Origin: Longimicrobiales bacterium
Lineage (GTDB): Bacteria; Gemmatimonadota; Gemmatimonadetes; Longimicrobiales; Gaopeijiaceae
DNA: 64,000 bases
NCBI GenBank assembly: GCA_028284495.1
Contig: JANQRP010000023.1
Span: 62,001-126,000, forward strand
Reading direction: 5' to 3'
A program made the translations under genes and the position numbers. A model generated the notes under the pieces. That model saw nothing but the letters and a program-made list of their open reading frames with translations, was not told where the DNA came from and made no database searches. The number at the start of each line of letters is the position of its first letter. The first letter of the stretch is position 1. Below, one piece after another: positions 1-8,478 of the stretch.

Positions 1-597
1 CTCTTCATCGCGGCGTTCACCGGGATCGTGCTCGCGATCCAGGCCTCCTACACCTTCGTGGGCACGGTGCCGCTCTACTTCGTGGGCGCGCTGGTCGGGA
101 AGACCATGATCCTGGAGCTCGGCCCCGCGCTCACCGGTCTGGCGCTCTCGGGACGTGTCGGGGCCAGCAACGCGTCCGAGATCGCCACGATGCGGGTGAC
201 CGAGCAGATCGATGCGCTGGAGTCGCTCGCCTACGACCCGATCGCGTATCTCGTGGTGCCGCGGGTGATTGCCGGGACCCTGATGTTTCCGGTGGTCATC
301 GCGCTCGCGATCGCGATGGGCATCGTGGCCGGGTGGCTCACCTCGATCGCGCTGCTGGACCTCGCGACCCCCCAGTTCGTGCGGGGACTCCGGCTGTTCT
401 TCGACACCTACGACGTTCAGTTCGCCATGTTCAAGTCGGCGACGTTCGGAACCACGGTCACGTCGGTGGGCGCCTTCTTCGGGTACACCTGCACGGGCGG
501 CGCTCGCGGCGTGGGTCGGGCGACGACCCGGACCGTGGTGGTCTCCTCGATGATCATCCTCGTGCTCGACGCCTTCTGGGCGGCGACGCTGCTCTGA
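1..597 (+). CDS. mlaE: MlaE-family ABC transporter permease (5'-truncated by window edge)
   Basis: This is the inner-membrane permease of an Mla-type ABC system that moves phospholipids between the inner and outer membranes. The reading frame is open from base 1, so the gene begins upstream of the window; the GTG at 28 is internal. The visible 198 residues hold the conserved MlaE core with the ELGPALTGL and GRVGASNASEIATM stretches, then several hydrophobic segments, ending at TGA 595-597. The mlaF-like ATPase follows 27 bp later and an MCE protein overlaps that gene, which is the standard mlaE-F-D order. The family assignment is confident. The lipid substrate is inferred from the family. Confidence 0.93.
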   Translation, partial: LFIAAFTGIVLAIQASYTFVGTVPLYFVGALVGKTMILELGPALTGLALSGRVGASNASEIATMRVTEQIDALESLAYDPIAYLVVPRVIAGTLMFPVVIALAIAMGIVAGWLTSIALLDLATPQFVRGLRLFFDTYDVQFAMFKSATFGTTVTSVGAFFGYTCTGGARGVGRATTRTVVVSSMIILVLDAFWAATLL

Positions 598-624
598 ACC
601 GGCCGTGAGAGCGTCGGACACACC

Positions 625-1374
625 GTGAGCATCGAACTGAAGGACGTCCACAAGGCGTTCGGAGAGAAGCGGGTCCTCCGCGGTTTCACGCTGTCCGTGG
701 AACGCGGCGAGACGGTCTCGGTGATCGGAGGCTCGGGCCAGGGCAAGTCCACGCTCCTCAAGCACGTCAACGGGCTGCTCAAGCCCGACGCGGGCGAGGT
801 GTGGGTGGACGGTCAGCGCATCGACCAGCTCGAGGGCGAGCCGCTGTACGAGACCCGCCGCAAGGTCGGGTACGTCTTCCAGTTCGCGGCGCTGTTCGAC
901 TCGATGACCATCGCGGAGAACGTTGCCATGGGGCTCCGCCGCATTCCGGGACTCTCCGAAGCCGACATCGCGGACCGTGTCCGGACCGCACTGGCACGTG
1001 TGGACCTCGAAGGGGTGGATGAGCAGTATCCCTCGGAGCTCTCCGGCGGCATGCGGAAGCGGGCCGGCCTCGCCCGAGCGATCGCACTCGAACCGGCATA
1101 CCTTCTGTACGACGAACCGACCACCGGCCTGGATCCGGTCACTCTCTCGATGGTGGACGAGTTGATTCTGCGAATGAGCGACCGCCTCGGCGTCACCTCC
1201 GTGGTCATCACGCACGACATGGAGAGCGCGTACCGGATCTCGGACCGGATCGTCATGCTTCACGAGGGGCGGGCGCGGGTCGCGGGCACGCCGGACGAGA
1301 TCCGCGACAGCGCGGACCCGGTCGTTCGCGCGTTCGTCGAGGGACGGGCGGATCTCCTCGAGGAGGCTTCGTGA
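625..1374 (+). CDS. mlaF: Mla-type ABC transporter ATP-binding protein
   Basis: This cytoplasmic ATPase powers the MlaE/MlaD phospholipid transporter. In 249 residues it has a Walker A motif GGSGQGKS (residues 35-42), the signature LSGGM (139-143) and Walker B LLYDEP (160-165), followed by the TTGLDP D-loop and ITHD switch histidine. The GMRKR form of the signature helix is typical of MlaF/Ttg2A. It starts at a GTG 27 bp after mlaE, and its stop overlaps the GTG start of the MCE gene by 4 bp (GTGA), indicating translational coupling in one operon. Confidence 0.95.
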   Translation: MSIELKDVHKAFGEKRVLRGFTLSVERGETVSVIGGSGQGKSTLLKHVNGLLKPDAGEVWVDGQRIDQLEGEPLYETRRKVGYVFQFAALFDSMTIAENVAMGLRRIPGLSEADIADRVRTALARVDLEGVDEQYPSELSGGMRKRAGLARAIALEPAYLLYDEPTTGLDPVTLSMVDELILRMSDRLGVTSVVITHDMESAYRISDRIVMLHEGRARVAGTPDEIRDSADPVVRAFVEGRADLLEEAS

Positions 1375-2384
1375 AGCTCGGTCGGGAGCTGGTCGTCGGT
1401 GCGGTCGTCATCATCGGGATCGCCGTTGCCGTCGTCGGAAGCCTCTGGCTCTCGGGCGCCGGACTCGGGACGGAGAACATTCCGCTCGACGTGGTGGTCC
1501 GCGACATCGGCCAGCTGAGGGAGGGCAACTCCGTGAAGTATCGCGGCGTTCCGCTCGGGCGAGTCCGAGGGTTCTCGGTCGCGGACGGCGGTGAGGCGGT
1601 GCGGGTTCGCGTCTCGCTCGACGAGCCGATCGAGCTTCCCGAGGACGCGGTCGCGCTGGTCGCGCCGGAGTCCCTCTTCGGAGACTGGCAGGTGGAGATC
1701 GTCTCCCAGGCGCGCTTCACGTTCGACTATCTCGACGTCGACTCGCTCGGCGTGCAGCCGTCCGAACCGGGCGTGCCGGTCCTGGGCGGCTACACGATTC
1801 CGGACATCTCGCGACTCACCGCGACGGCCAACGAGATCAGCGAGAACCTGGCCGTCCTTTCGCAGCGCGTCGAGGAGGCGTTCACCGAGGAGACCGCGGA
1901 CGACCTTCGGCAGGCGATCGTCAATCTGCGGCAGATCTCGGCGACCCTCCGCGACTTCACCTCCGAACAGGCCGGGAGCTTCTCGGAGGTCACGGCCGAC
2001 ATCCGGACCGCCGCCTCCGAGCTGGGGGCGGCCGCACGTGCGGGCCGTTCGACGCTCGAGCGGATGGACGGGATCATGGCCGAGGCGCAGCTCGACTCGA
2101 TCTTCACCGACGTGGAGGTCGCCGCGGACAACCTCGCGACCATCACCACGGGTGTCGCGGGGTCGACGGACGACATCACGAGGGCCCTCGCGCGGGCGGA
2201 CTCGACGTTCGCGCGGATCGACCGGCTCACGGCCCGGGTCGAGGCAGGGGACGGACTTCTCGGCCAGATGTTCGCCGACACGGCGCTGGTCGGGCGGACG
2301 ACGTCGGTGTTGGCCGAGCTCGAATTGCTGCTGCGCGACTTCCGCGAGAACCCGAGCCGGTACGTTCGGCTCTCAATCTTCTGA
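1371..2384 (+). CDS. mlaD: MlaD/MCE-domain periplasmic lipid-binding protein
   Basis: A membrane-anchored MCE protein that would form the periplasmic lipid-binding ring of the Mla transporter. An N-terminal membrane segment (residues about 8-28) is followed by one MCE domain (about 37-115, with the GxxVxYRGVxLGRV-like pattern). A long helical C-terminal region contains many heptad-like Ser/Ala/Glu stretches, as in MlaD relatives with extended tails. At 337 aa it is longer than E. coli MlaD (about 180 aa) and closer to long MCE proteins of other phyla. The GTG start overlaps the mlaF stop. Confidence 0.92.
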   Translation: MKLGRELVVGAVVIIGIAVAVVGSLWLSGAGLGTENIPLDVVVRDIGQLREGNSVKYRGVPLGRVRGFSVADGGEAVRVRVSLDEPIELPEDAVALVAPESLFGDWQVEIVSQARFTFDYLDVDSLGVQPSEPGVPVLGGYTIPDISRLTATANEISENLAVLSQRVEEAFTEETADDLRQAIVNLRQISATLRDFTSEQAGSFSEVTADIRTAASELGAAARAGRSTLERMDGIMAEAQLDSIFTDVEVAADNLATITTGVAGSTDDITRALARADSTFARIDRLTARVEAGDGLLGQMFADTALVGRTTSVLAELELLLRDFRENPSRYVRLSIF

Positions 2385-2398
2385 GCGGACGGCGGCCG

Positions 2399-2866
2399 AT
2401 GACGGAAGGTGGCGCCCCCGGCGGGCGAGCGGAGGTGCAGGAGAGCGCGGGTGGCGTCGTGGTGCGGAGGATCGACGGCGACGTGCACGTACTGCTCATT
2501 CGTGACCCGTACAAGAACTGGGGACTTCCGAAGGGACACCTCGAGGGCGACGAGACCCCGGCGGGAGCGGCCCTTCGCGAGGTGACCGAGGAGACCGGCC
2601 TGATCGGCCTGGTGCTGGGGCCCCGCATCGACCAGATCGACTGGTACTTCCGCCTCCGGGGCACGCTCGTGCACAAGTACTGCACCTTCTTCCTGATCGG
2701 GTCCCCCGAAGGCGAGGCGGCGCCGGAGGAGAGCGAGGGAATCACGGAGTGCGTCTGGCTTCCCCTCGATCAGGCGCTCGAGCGGATCACATACGAGAAT
2801 GCCGGGGCGGTGCTGGAGACCGCGCGCGACATGCTCATGGACGATCCGCCGGCGATGGAGGTCTGA
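2399..2866 (+). CDS. NUDIX hydrolase
   Basis: A cytoplasmic hydrolase of nucleoside diphosphates linked to another moiety. The complete Nudix box is present: G46, E52, R60-E61, E64-E65 and G67 in the pattern Gx5Ex7REVTEETG. At 155 aa it is a single-domain member. The SAGGVVVRRIDG opening and the WGLPKGH entry to the box resemble the diadenosine polyphosphate (Ap4A) hydrolase subgroup, but the substrate cannot be fixed from sequence. It lies 14 bp after mlaD and 3 bp before the next gene, so it is probably cotranscribed with both. Confidence 0.9.
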   Translation: MTEGGAPGGRAEVQESAGGVVVRRIDGDVHVLLIRDPYKNWGLPKGHLEGDETPAGAALREVTEETGLIGLVLGPRIDQIDWYFRLRGTLVHKYCTFFLIGSPEGEAAPEESEGITECVWLPLDQALERITYENAGAVLETARDMLMDDPPAMEV

Positions 2867-2869
2867 CCG

Positions 2870-4129
2870 GTGAAGTCGAGCGACCTGCGACCCCGTGATG
2901 TCCTGCGCGTCGCGCTCGCGGTGCTGGCCGTGGGGGTGCTGCTGTGGGTGACGCGGGACGTCCTTGCGCCGCCGATCGCGTTCGGCGTGGTCTGGGTCGT
3001 GCTCCACCCCTTCCGCGACCACGAAGGCATTACCGAGCTCCTCGTCACGCTCGGGCTGATCACCGGGTTGTGGGTGCTCGCGACCACGGGTGGCATCCTC
3101 GCGCCGTTCCTGGTCGCGATGGGGCTGGCGTATCTGCTGGATCCGCTCGTCGACCGCGTCGAGGCGCGAGGCGTCGGCCGTACACCCGCCATCATCCTCC
3201 TCACCGTGCCCGCGCTGCTGGCGATCTCCGCGGTCGTCGTGTTTGCGCTCCCGGCGCTGGGCCGCCAGGGCGGCGAGTTCATCCGCGACCTGCCGATGCT
3301 CGTGGAGCGCCTCCAGGGGTGGGGCCGAGGTATCGAGGCCTGGCTCGCACGCATGCCCGGAGTCGGCGCCGCCATCGCGGATCGCCTGCACGAGATCGAC
3401 GGGGAGGCGGTCGCTCAGATGCTGGCGGAGCGCCAGGAGCAGCTCACGCGTCAGGGCTGGCAGGCGTTCCTCGGGGTGGGAAGAGGCCTCGGCGCTGCGG
3501 TCGCCCTCCTCGGCTACGTGGTGCTGACGCCGGTGATCGCGTTCTACCTGCTCCGCGACTGGGACAGCTTCATGGCGCGGATCGAGGAGCTCCTTCCCCG
3601 CGAACAGCACGAGCGGGTGACCGCGTTCGCGCGCGAGTACGACGCACTCCTCGGTGCGTATCTGCGCGGGCAGATCACGGTTGCGATCGCGATGGGGGCC
3701 CTGACCGCCGTGGGACTGTGGGCGTGGCAGTTCCCCTACGCCTTCCTGATCGGCGGTCTGGTCACGGTGTTCTCGGTCGTGCCCTATCTCGGCCTGCTCC
3801 TGTCGCTGCTTCCCGCCATCGCCGTGGCCCTCACCAGCGGTGCCGTCGGCTATTCGCTGATCAAGGTCGCCGTCGTGTTCGGTGTGGTGCAGACGCTCGA
3901 GGGCACCGTGATCTCGCCCCGCATCGTGGGTGATTCCGTGGGCCTCCACCCGGTGTGGGTCGTTCTGGCGCTGTCGGCGGGCGGCTACTACCTCGGATTC
4001 GTGGGGCTGCTTCTGGCGGTTCCGCTCGCATCCGGCATCAAGCTCATCGTGGTCCGGCTCGTGGATCGCTACCGCCACAGCAGGATCTACGACGGGCAGG
4101 CGGCACCCGCGTCGGAACCTGGAGCCTGA
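2870..4129 (+). CDS. AI-2E family transporter (PerM/YdiK type)
   Basis: A polytopic inner-membrane protein of the AI-2E/UPF0118 family, whose members include exporters of autoinducer-2 and Na+/H+ antiporters; the substrate here is unknown. It has 419 residues with about eight hydrophobic segments in the usual split: paired helices at the N-terminus, a soluble helical middle (about 130-210), then a long membrane half containing YVVLTPVIAFYLLRDWD and VVPYLGLLLSLLPA. A late stretch, TLEGTVISPRIVGDSVGLHPVWV, is the family hallmark. The start is GTG, 3 bp after the NUDIX stop. Confidence 0.9.
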   Translation: MKSSDLRPRDVLRVALAVLAVGVLLWVTRDVLAPPIAFGVVWVVLHPFRDHEGITELLVTLGLITGLWVLATTGGILAPFLVAMGLAYLLDPLVDRVEARGVGRTPAIILLTVPALLAISAVVVFALPALGRQGGEFIRDLPMLVERLQGWGRGIEAWLARMPGVGAAIADRLHEIDGEAVAQMLAERQEQLTRQGWQAFLGVGRGLGAAVALLGYVVLTPVIAFYLLRDWDSFMARIEELLPREQHERVTAFAREYDALLGAYLRGQITVAIAMGALTAVGLWAWQFPYAFLIGGLVTVFSVVPYLGLLLSLLPAIAVALTSGAVGYSLIKVAVVFGVVQTLEGTVISPRIVGDSVGLHPVWVVLALSAGGYYLGFVGLLLAVPLASGIKLIVVRLVDRYRHSRIYDGQAAPASEPGA

Positions 4130-4322
4130 TCGGGGCGTTTATCGGCCGCTCCCTCCGGGTTAGACTTTTCGGGCGGATCGGCCCGGTGGCGAAGTCCCGA
4201 GCCGGTGGGCCCCGATTCCGCAGCTCCGATTCCGCAGTCCCGACTCCGTAAGGTTCGACTCCGCCGTCCCGTTTCGCGGTGCCCCACCCCGGGCGCCGAT
4301 GGGCCGCCGGGCATCAGACGAC
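4130..4322. other. intergenic region with short repeated ATTCCG/ACTCCG units
   Basis: 193 bp between the AI-2E gene and the ferredoxin reductase. At about 4213-4263 there is a degenerate run of GATTCCGCAG/GACTCCG units repeated four to five times. A CGGGC/GCCCG stem at 4170-4185 has no downstream T tract. A promoter for the downstream gene should lie here, but I cannot place one with confidence. Confidence 0.4.
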
Positions 4323-5327
4323 ATGAACGACGTTCGCGACTTCACCATCATCGGCGGCGGCCCGACCGGCCTGTTCTCCGCCTTCTACGCCTCCATGCGC
4401 GGTCTCTCCGTGCGCATCGTCGACTCGCTCCCCGAGCTCGGCGGGCAGCTCACGGCGCTGTACCCCGAGAAGCACATCTACGACGTGGGCGGCTTCCGGA
4501 AGGTGCTCGCCAAGGACCTCGCGACCGGCCTGATCGAACAGGCGATGCAGTTCGAGCCCGAGGTGGTGCTCGACGAGGAGGTCCGCACGCTCGAGCGCGA
4601 CGGAGACGAGTGGGTGCTGGGCTGCCGCACCGGAACGTATCGGTCGAAGGCGGTGCTGGTCGCCGGCGGGAAGGGTGCCTTCGAACCGCGCACGCTCGAG
4701 GTTCCCGGCTACCACGAGCTGCTCTACAACGGTGTCCACTACGCGGTGAAGGATCCCGAGGCCTACCGGGGCAAGCGCGTGGCGATCGTGGGCGGGGGCG
4801 ATTCCGCGCTCGACTGGGCGCTCATCCTCAAGGACGTCTGCACGGAGGTGGCGCTGGTGCATCGCCGCGAAGGCTTCCGTGCCCACGAAGCGTCGGTCGC
4901 CCAGATGGAGCAGGCCTGCGACGACGGCCAGATCCGGCTTCTGACCTTCCACGAGGTGCGCGAGATTCACGGGAACGGCGTCGTGGACGCGGTGACCCTC
5001 TTCGACAACCGCACCGACGAGGACCTGCGGCTCGACGTGGACTCGGTCCTCACCTTCCTGGGCTTCAAGCCCGACCTGGGGCCGATCAAGGGGTGGGGGC
5101 TCGAGCTCTCGGACGGTGGCCGCCGGATCGTGGTGGATCAGCTGATGCGGACGAACCTCGACGGCGTCTGGGCCGCCGGTGACCTCGTCGACTACGAGGG
5201 CAAGCTCGACCTCATCGCCACCGGATTCGCGGAGGCCGCGGTGGCAGCCAACCAGGCCACCCGGTACGTGAACCCCGACGCTCGCGTGAACCCCGGCCAC
5301 TCGACCAGCAACGCCGCCTTCAAGTAG
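4323..5327 (+). CDS. ferredoxin--NADP(+) reductase, YumC (TrxR-like) type
   Basis: An FAD flavoprotein that transfers electrons between NADPH and ferredoxin or flavodoxin. It carries the FAD-binding GGGPTG at residues 11-16 and the diagnostic segment [20 protein letters not shown] just after it. A second Rossmann motif, [11 protein letters not shown] (about residue 160), binds NADPH. It has no CxxC pair, which separates it from thioredoxin reductase. The ATG at 4323 is preferred over an in-frame ATG at 4299 because family members begin a few residues before the FAD motif. The true thioredoxin reductase follows 31 bp downstream. Confidence 0.9.
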   Translation: MNDVRDFTIIGGGPTGLFSAFYASMRGLSVRIVDSLPELGGQLTALYPEKHIYDVGGFRKVLAKDLATGLIEQAMQFEPEVVLDEEVRTLERDGDEWVLGCRTGTYRSKAVLVAGGKGAFEPRTLEVPGYHELLYNGVHYAVKDPEAYRGKRVAIVGGGDSALDWALILKDVCTEVALVHRREGFRAHEASVAQMEQACDDGQIRLLTFHEVREIHGNGVVDAVTLFDNRTDEDLRLDVDSVLTFLGFKPDLGPIKGWGLELSDGGRRIVVDQLMRTNLDGVWAAGDLVDYEGKLDLIATGFAEAAVAANQATRYVNPDARVNPGHSTSNAAFK

Positions 5328-5358
5328 GCGCCCCGCACACTCAGCCATCGCCACTCAC

Positions 5359-6354
5359 ATGCCCGACCAGAGCGAACGCGTCGTCATCATCGGATCCGGC
5401 CCCGCCGGATGGACCGCAGCCATCTATGCGGCGCGCGCGAACCTCGACCCGCTCGTGGTCGAAGGTGCCGGCTCGCGGACCATGATCCCGGGTGGGCAGC
5501 TCATGTTCACGACCGACGTCGAGAACTATCCCGGCTTCCCCACGGGCGTGACGGGTCCCGAGATGATGACGGCGTTCAAGCAGCAGGCGGAGCGCTTCGG
5601 CACCCGTGTGATCACCGAGGACGTGGTCGAGGTGGAGCTGTCTGCGCAGCCGAAGGTGCTCCGGACGAGCGGCGGCAGGGAGATCGAGGCGGACACCGTG
5701 ATCGTGGCGACCGGCGCCAACGCCCGCTGGCTCGGCATTCCAGGAGAGGAGCGCTTGGCGCGGGTGGGTGGCGGAGTGTCGGCGTGTGCCGTCTGTGACG
5801 GCGCGCTTCCGGCGTTCCGCGACGCGCGACTCGCGGTGGTCGGCGGCGGGGATTCGGCGATGGAGGAGGCGATCTACCTCACGAACTTCGCCGCGAAGGT
5901 CTTCCTCATTCACCGTCGCGACGAGTTCCGGGCGTCGCCGATCATGGCCGAGCGGGCGCTCGGCAACGAGAAGATCGAGGTGCTCTGGAACACCGTCGTG
6001 ACCGAGGTCCACGGCGACGACTTCGTCGAGAAGCTCGCCCTCGAGGACACCGTGACGGGGGCAGCCTCCGAACTCGAGGTCGGCGGGCTGTTCGTGGCGA
6101 TCGGCCACGAGCCCAACGTGGGCTTCCTCGACGGACAGCTGCCGCTCAAGGAGAATGGGTATGTGCAGCTCCCGAACCCAGGCCGGATGGCGACGGATAT
6201 CTCCGGCGTGTTCGTCGCGGGCGACGTCACCGACGATTTCTACCGTCAGGCGATCACGGCGGCCGGGATGGGGTGCCAGGCGGCGCTCGAAGCGGAGCGC
6301 TGGATCGCGCTCGAACTGAAGCCGTCACCCGTCGAGAGCGCGGCCGGAGACTGA
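5359..6354 (+). CDS. trxB: thioredoxin-disulfide reductase
   Basis: An FAD/NADPH flavoenzyme that reduces thioredoxin in the cytoplasm. It has 331 residues: FAD site GSGPAG (12-17), redox-active CAVCDG with C143 and C146 (a conservative change from CATCDG), NADPH site VGGGDSA (161-167), and a C-terminal second FAD segment, [23 protein letters not shown]. All catalytic features are intact and the length is normal. It sits directly behind the related ferredoxin reductase and is convergent with the next gene, whose stop lies 9 bp away. Confidence 0.96.
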   Translation: MPDQSERVVIIGSGPAGWTAAIYAARANLDPLVVEGAGSRTMIPGGQLMFTTDVENYPGFPTGVTGPEMMTAFKQQAERFGTRVITEDVVEVELSAQPKVLRTSGGREIEADTVIVATGANARWLGIPGEERLARVGGGVSACAVCDGALPAFRDARLAVVGGGDSAMEEAIYLTNFAAKVFLIHRRDEFRASPIMAERALGNEKIEVLWNTVVTEVHGDDFVEKLALEDTVTGAASELEVGGLFVAIGHEPNVGFLDGQLPLKENGYVQLPNPGRMATDISGVFVAGDVTDDFYRQAITAAGMGCQAALEAERWIALELKPSPVESAAGD

Positions 6355-6362
6355 GGGCGACG

Positions 6363-7013
6363 TCACCCGGCCGCGCCGCGGCCCGGATCGATCGACACCA
6401 CCTCGCCGTTCAGGTGGTTCGATCCGGCGAGCCAGAGCACGGCACGGACGATGTCCTCTCCGCCGTGCACGGTCGCTACGCCCGGGCCCTTCGCGTCGGG
6501 GACCGCGACGCCATTCACGCGGACCCGCGTGCCCAGGCTCCGTCCGAGCCGCCTCGTGGCCTCGAGATCCGCACCTTCGGCGGAGCCGTCTCGGGACGCC
6601 GCGGTCGGGTGGAGCAGCCGCACGATCGAGCCGCCGGTCTCGCCCAGAAGCTCGAGTGCGGCCCGCGCGGCACCCAGTGCCGGCGGGCCATGCGGGCCGA
6701 TGCGGGAACCCGGTTCGGCCGTCGCCAGCGCGGGTGCGACCTCCACGCGGGCCGGCTCTACGACCACGAGGTCCAGGCGGCCCAGTTCGTCCCGCACCGC
6801 TCGCATGAGCACGTCCGCGTCGAGGGATCGATCCAGCGCGAACGCACGGCGCCCCGCTCGGGCGAGCGAATCCGCGAGCCGCGGACCGGCGTCCGTCGGC
6901 GCGGAGAACGCCACGTCGTACCCGGCGGCGGCGAGCCCGCGAACGAGTGGCTCGAGCAGGGCGGGGGAGGGATCGACGACGAGCGCGACGCGGTGCACGG
7001 ATTCCGGGAACAA
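6363..7013 (-). CDS. degenerate short-chain dehydrogenase (SDR)-fold protein
   Basis: 216 residues with the overall SDR plan, including a C-terminal segment NHLNGEVVSIDPG that matches the usual end of FabG-like SDRs. The catalytic parts are missing. The N-terminal loop reads DPSPALLEPLVRGL instead of TGxxxGxG, the NNAG position is VVEPARV, and there is no YxxxK (the region reads RDGSAEGADLEATRR). It is therefore probably not an active oxidoreductase; a binding or structural role, or a decaying gene, is possible. It is transcribed divergently from an intact SDR at 7133. Confidence 0.65.
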   Translation of the reverse strand: MFPESVHRVALVVDPSPALLEPLVRGLAAAGYDVAFSAPTDAGPRLADSLARAGRRAFALDRSLDADVLMRAVRDELGRLDLVVVEPARVEVAPALATAEPGSRIGPHGPPALGAARAALELLGETGGSIVRLLHPTAASRDGSAEGADLEATRRLGRSLGTRVRVNGVAVPDAKGPGVATVHGGEDIVRAVLWLAGSNHLNGEVVSIDPGRGAAG

Positions 7014-7132
7014 GTGATCGGGGAGCGGGTCGACGGAATGCGTTCCTCGAAAGCGTGCAGTGAACGGCCGTGTTCCACCACCCTTCGCCCGGCACCCCGC
7101 ACGCGCCGCCCTTCGCCCCGACCCTTCGCTCC

Positions 7133-7843
7133 ATGATCGACCTCACCGGACGCGTCGCCTTCGTCACCGGTGGATCGGCGGGCATCGGCCGCGCCGTCGC
7201 CGCCGCCCTGCACGAGCGCGGGGCGCGGGTCGCCCTCACGTCCCGCAGCGTCGAACGCGCGACGGAGGTGGCGGCGCAGATCGGCGACGGCGAGGGCGTG
7301 ATCGGCCTCGGATGCGACGTGCGAGACCCGGATGCCTGCGCGGACGCCGTCGCCGCCACCCTGGAGCGGCTCGGCGGCCTGGACATCCTGATCAACAACG
7401 CCGGGCTGGGCATCTTCAAGTCGATCCGGGAGATGACGGTCGACGAATGGGAGCGGCAGATCCGCACCAACCTCGACGGCGTCTTCTACATGACGAAGGC
7501 CGCGCTGCCCTCGCTCGTCGCTGCCAGGGACGCGTGGATCGTCAACGTCGGGTCCCTCGCCGGCCGGAACACCTTCGCCGGCGGGGTGGGATACAACGCG
7601 TCCAAGTTCGGGCTCGTCGGGATGACGGAGGCGATGATGCTCGATCTGCGGTACGACGACATTCGAACGGCCATCGTCATGCCGGGATCCGTGAACACGG
7701 ACTTCAACCAACGGGGCGAGGATCGCCAGTGGGCGATCCAGCCCGACGACATCGCGGAGGCCGTACTCCACGTGATGAGCCAGCCGGGTCGGACGCTCAT
7801 CAGCCGTGTGGAGGTGCGCCCCAGCGCACCGCCCCGGCGCTGA
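7133..7843 (+). CDS. SDR family oxidoreductase
   Basis: A classical NAD(P)-dependent short-chain dehydrogenase of 236 residues. It has the cofactor loop TGGSAGIGRAVA near residue 12, the NNAGLG motif in mid-protein, the catalytic serine in VNVGSLAGRN, and the YNASK (YxxxK) pair followed by FGLVGMTEA. The ATG at 7133 places LTGRVAFVTGG at the normal distance from the N-terminus; an in-frame ATG at 7070 would add an atypical Pro-rich leader. The substrate is not predictable. The divergent neighbour is a degenerate SDR. Confidence 0.88.
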   Translation: MIDLTGRVAFVTGGSAGIGRAVAAALHERGARVALTSRSVERATEVAAQIGDGEGVIGLGCDVRDPDACADAVAATLERLGGLDILINNAGLGIFKSIREMTVDEWERQIRTNLDGVFYMTKAALPSLVAARDAWIVNVGSLAGRNTFAGGVGYNASKFGLVGMTEAMMLDLRYDDIRTAIVMPGSVNTDFNQRGEDRQWAIQPDDIAEAVLHVMSQPGRTLISRVEVRPSAPPRR

Positions 7844-7881
7844 CCCGCGCCGCTGGCGCGTAGGGGGAAGCTCGTGTCGGG

Positions 7882-8478
7882 TCAGGCGAGCCCGAATCCT
7901 ACCACCGCGATCAGGGTGAGGATCGACAGCCCCCAGCCCGCGACGACGTCGCCGGGGTAGTGCACCCCGAGGTAGCACCGGGACACCCCGACGCACATGC
8001 CGAGGAGCAGGACCAGCCATCCGAGGATCCCTCCGACCGCGAGCGCGAACGGGAGGGCCATCGAGAGCGAGGCGGTCGCATGCCCGGACGGGAAGCTGAA
8101 GCGATCCGGGACCGTCACCAGCCAGGTGAGGCCCGGCTCGAAGTCGGGTCGCTCGCGCGTGAACACGCGCTTGAGAACCTCGACCGCGACGTGCGAGAGG
8201 AAGAGCGTCCACGCCATGCGCACGCCCACCGCCTCGTAGCCGGGCAGAAGTCCCCCCATCACGAGAAGCGTGAGCAGCACGGCCACGGGCCAGTCCGCCA
8301 GACGCGTGACGCCACGCATCACGAGATCGAGGAACGGACGCCGACGGGCCACCAGCGCGAGCAGGAGGCGTTCGTCGTACGAGCCGATTCTCAGAAGCAG
8401 ACTGGGCACGTTCTCCCTCGTGTGCGGAAGCCGGCGCTCCGTCGGAGTCGCCCACGTGGACCATTCAGAAGGAATCAT
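7882..8478 (-). CDS. PAP2-superfamily membrane phosphatase
   Basis: A polytopic phosphatase likely acting on lipid or polyprenyl phosphates at the periplasmic face. The three PAP2 motifs are complete: KRVFTRERPDF (KX6RP), SFPSGHATAS (PSGH) and SRCYLGVHYPGDVVAG (SRX5HX3D). It has 198 residues and about five membrane segments. Its start overlaps the end of the glycosyltransferase gene by 4 bp (ATGA), so the two are translationally coupled in a minus-strand operon with the zinc phospholipase-like gene. A role in envelope lipid or glycolipid metabolism is inferred from this context. Confidence 0.88.
   Translation of the reverse strand: MIPSEWSTWATPTERRLPHTRENVPSLLLRIGSYDERLLLALVARRRPFLDLVMRGVTRLADWPVAVLLTLLVMGGLLPGYEAVGVRMAWTLFLSHVAVEVLKRVFTRERPDFEPGLTWLVTVPDRFSFPSGHATASLSMALPFALAVGGILGWLVLLLGMCVGVSRCYLGVHYPGDVVAGWGLSILTLIAVVGFGLA

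Noticed and set aside
28..597. GTG at 28 as the start of the first gene
   Set aside because: The frame is open and conserved MlaE sequence is present upstream to base 1; the gene is truncated by the window edge.
1790..4078. Long minus-strand open frame (762 codons) antisense to the mlaD, NUDIX and AI-2E genes
   Set aside because: Composition is Arg/His/Asp-rich without domains, and it lies opposite well-supported genes; it is a by-product of the high-GC codon bias.
4170..4185. CGGGC/GCCCG hairpin after the AI-2E gene as a terminator
   Set aside because: Short stem, and the T run lies upstream of it rather than downstream; no intrinsic terminator on either strand.
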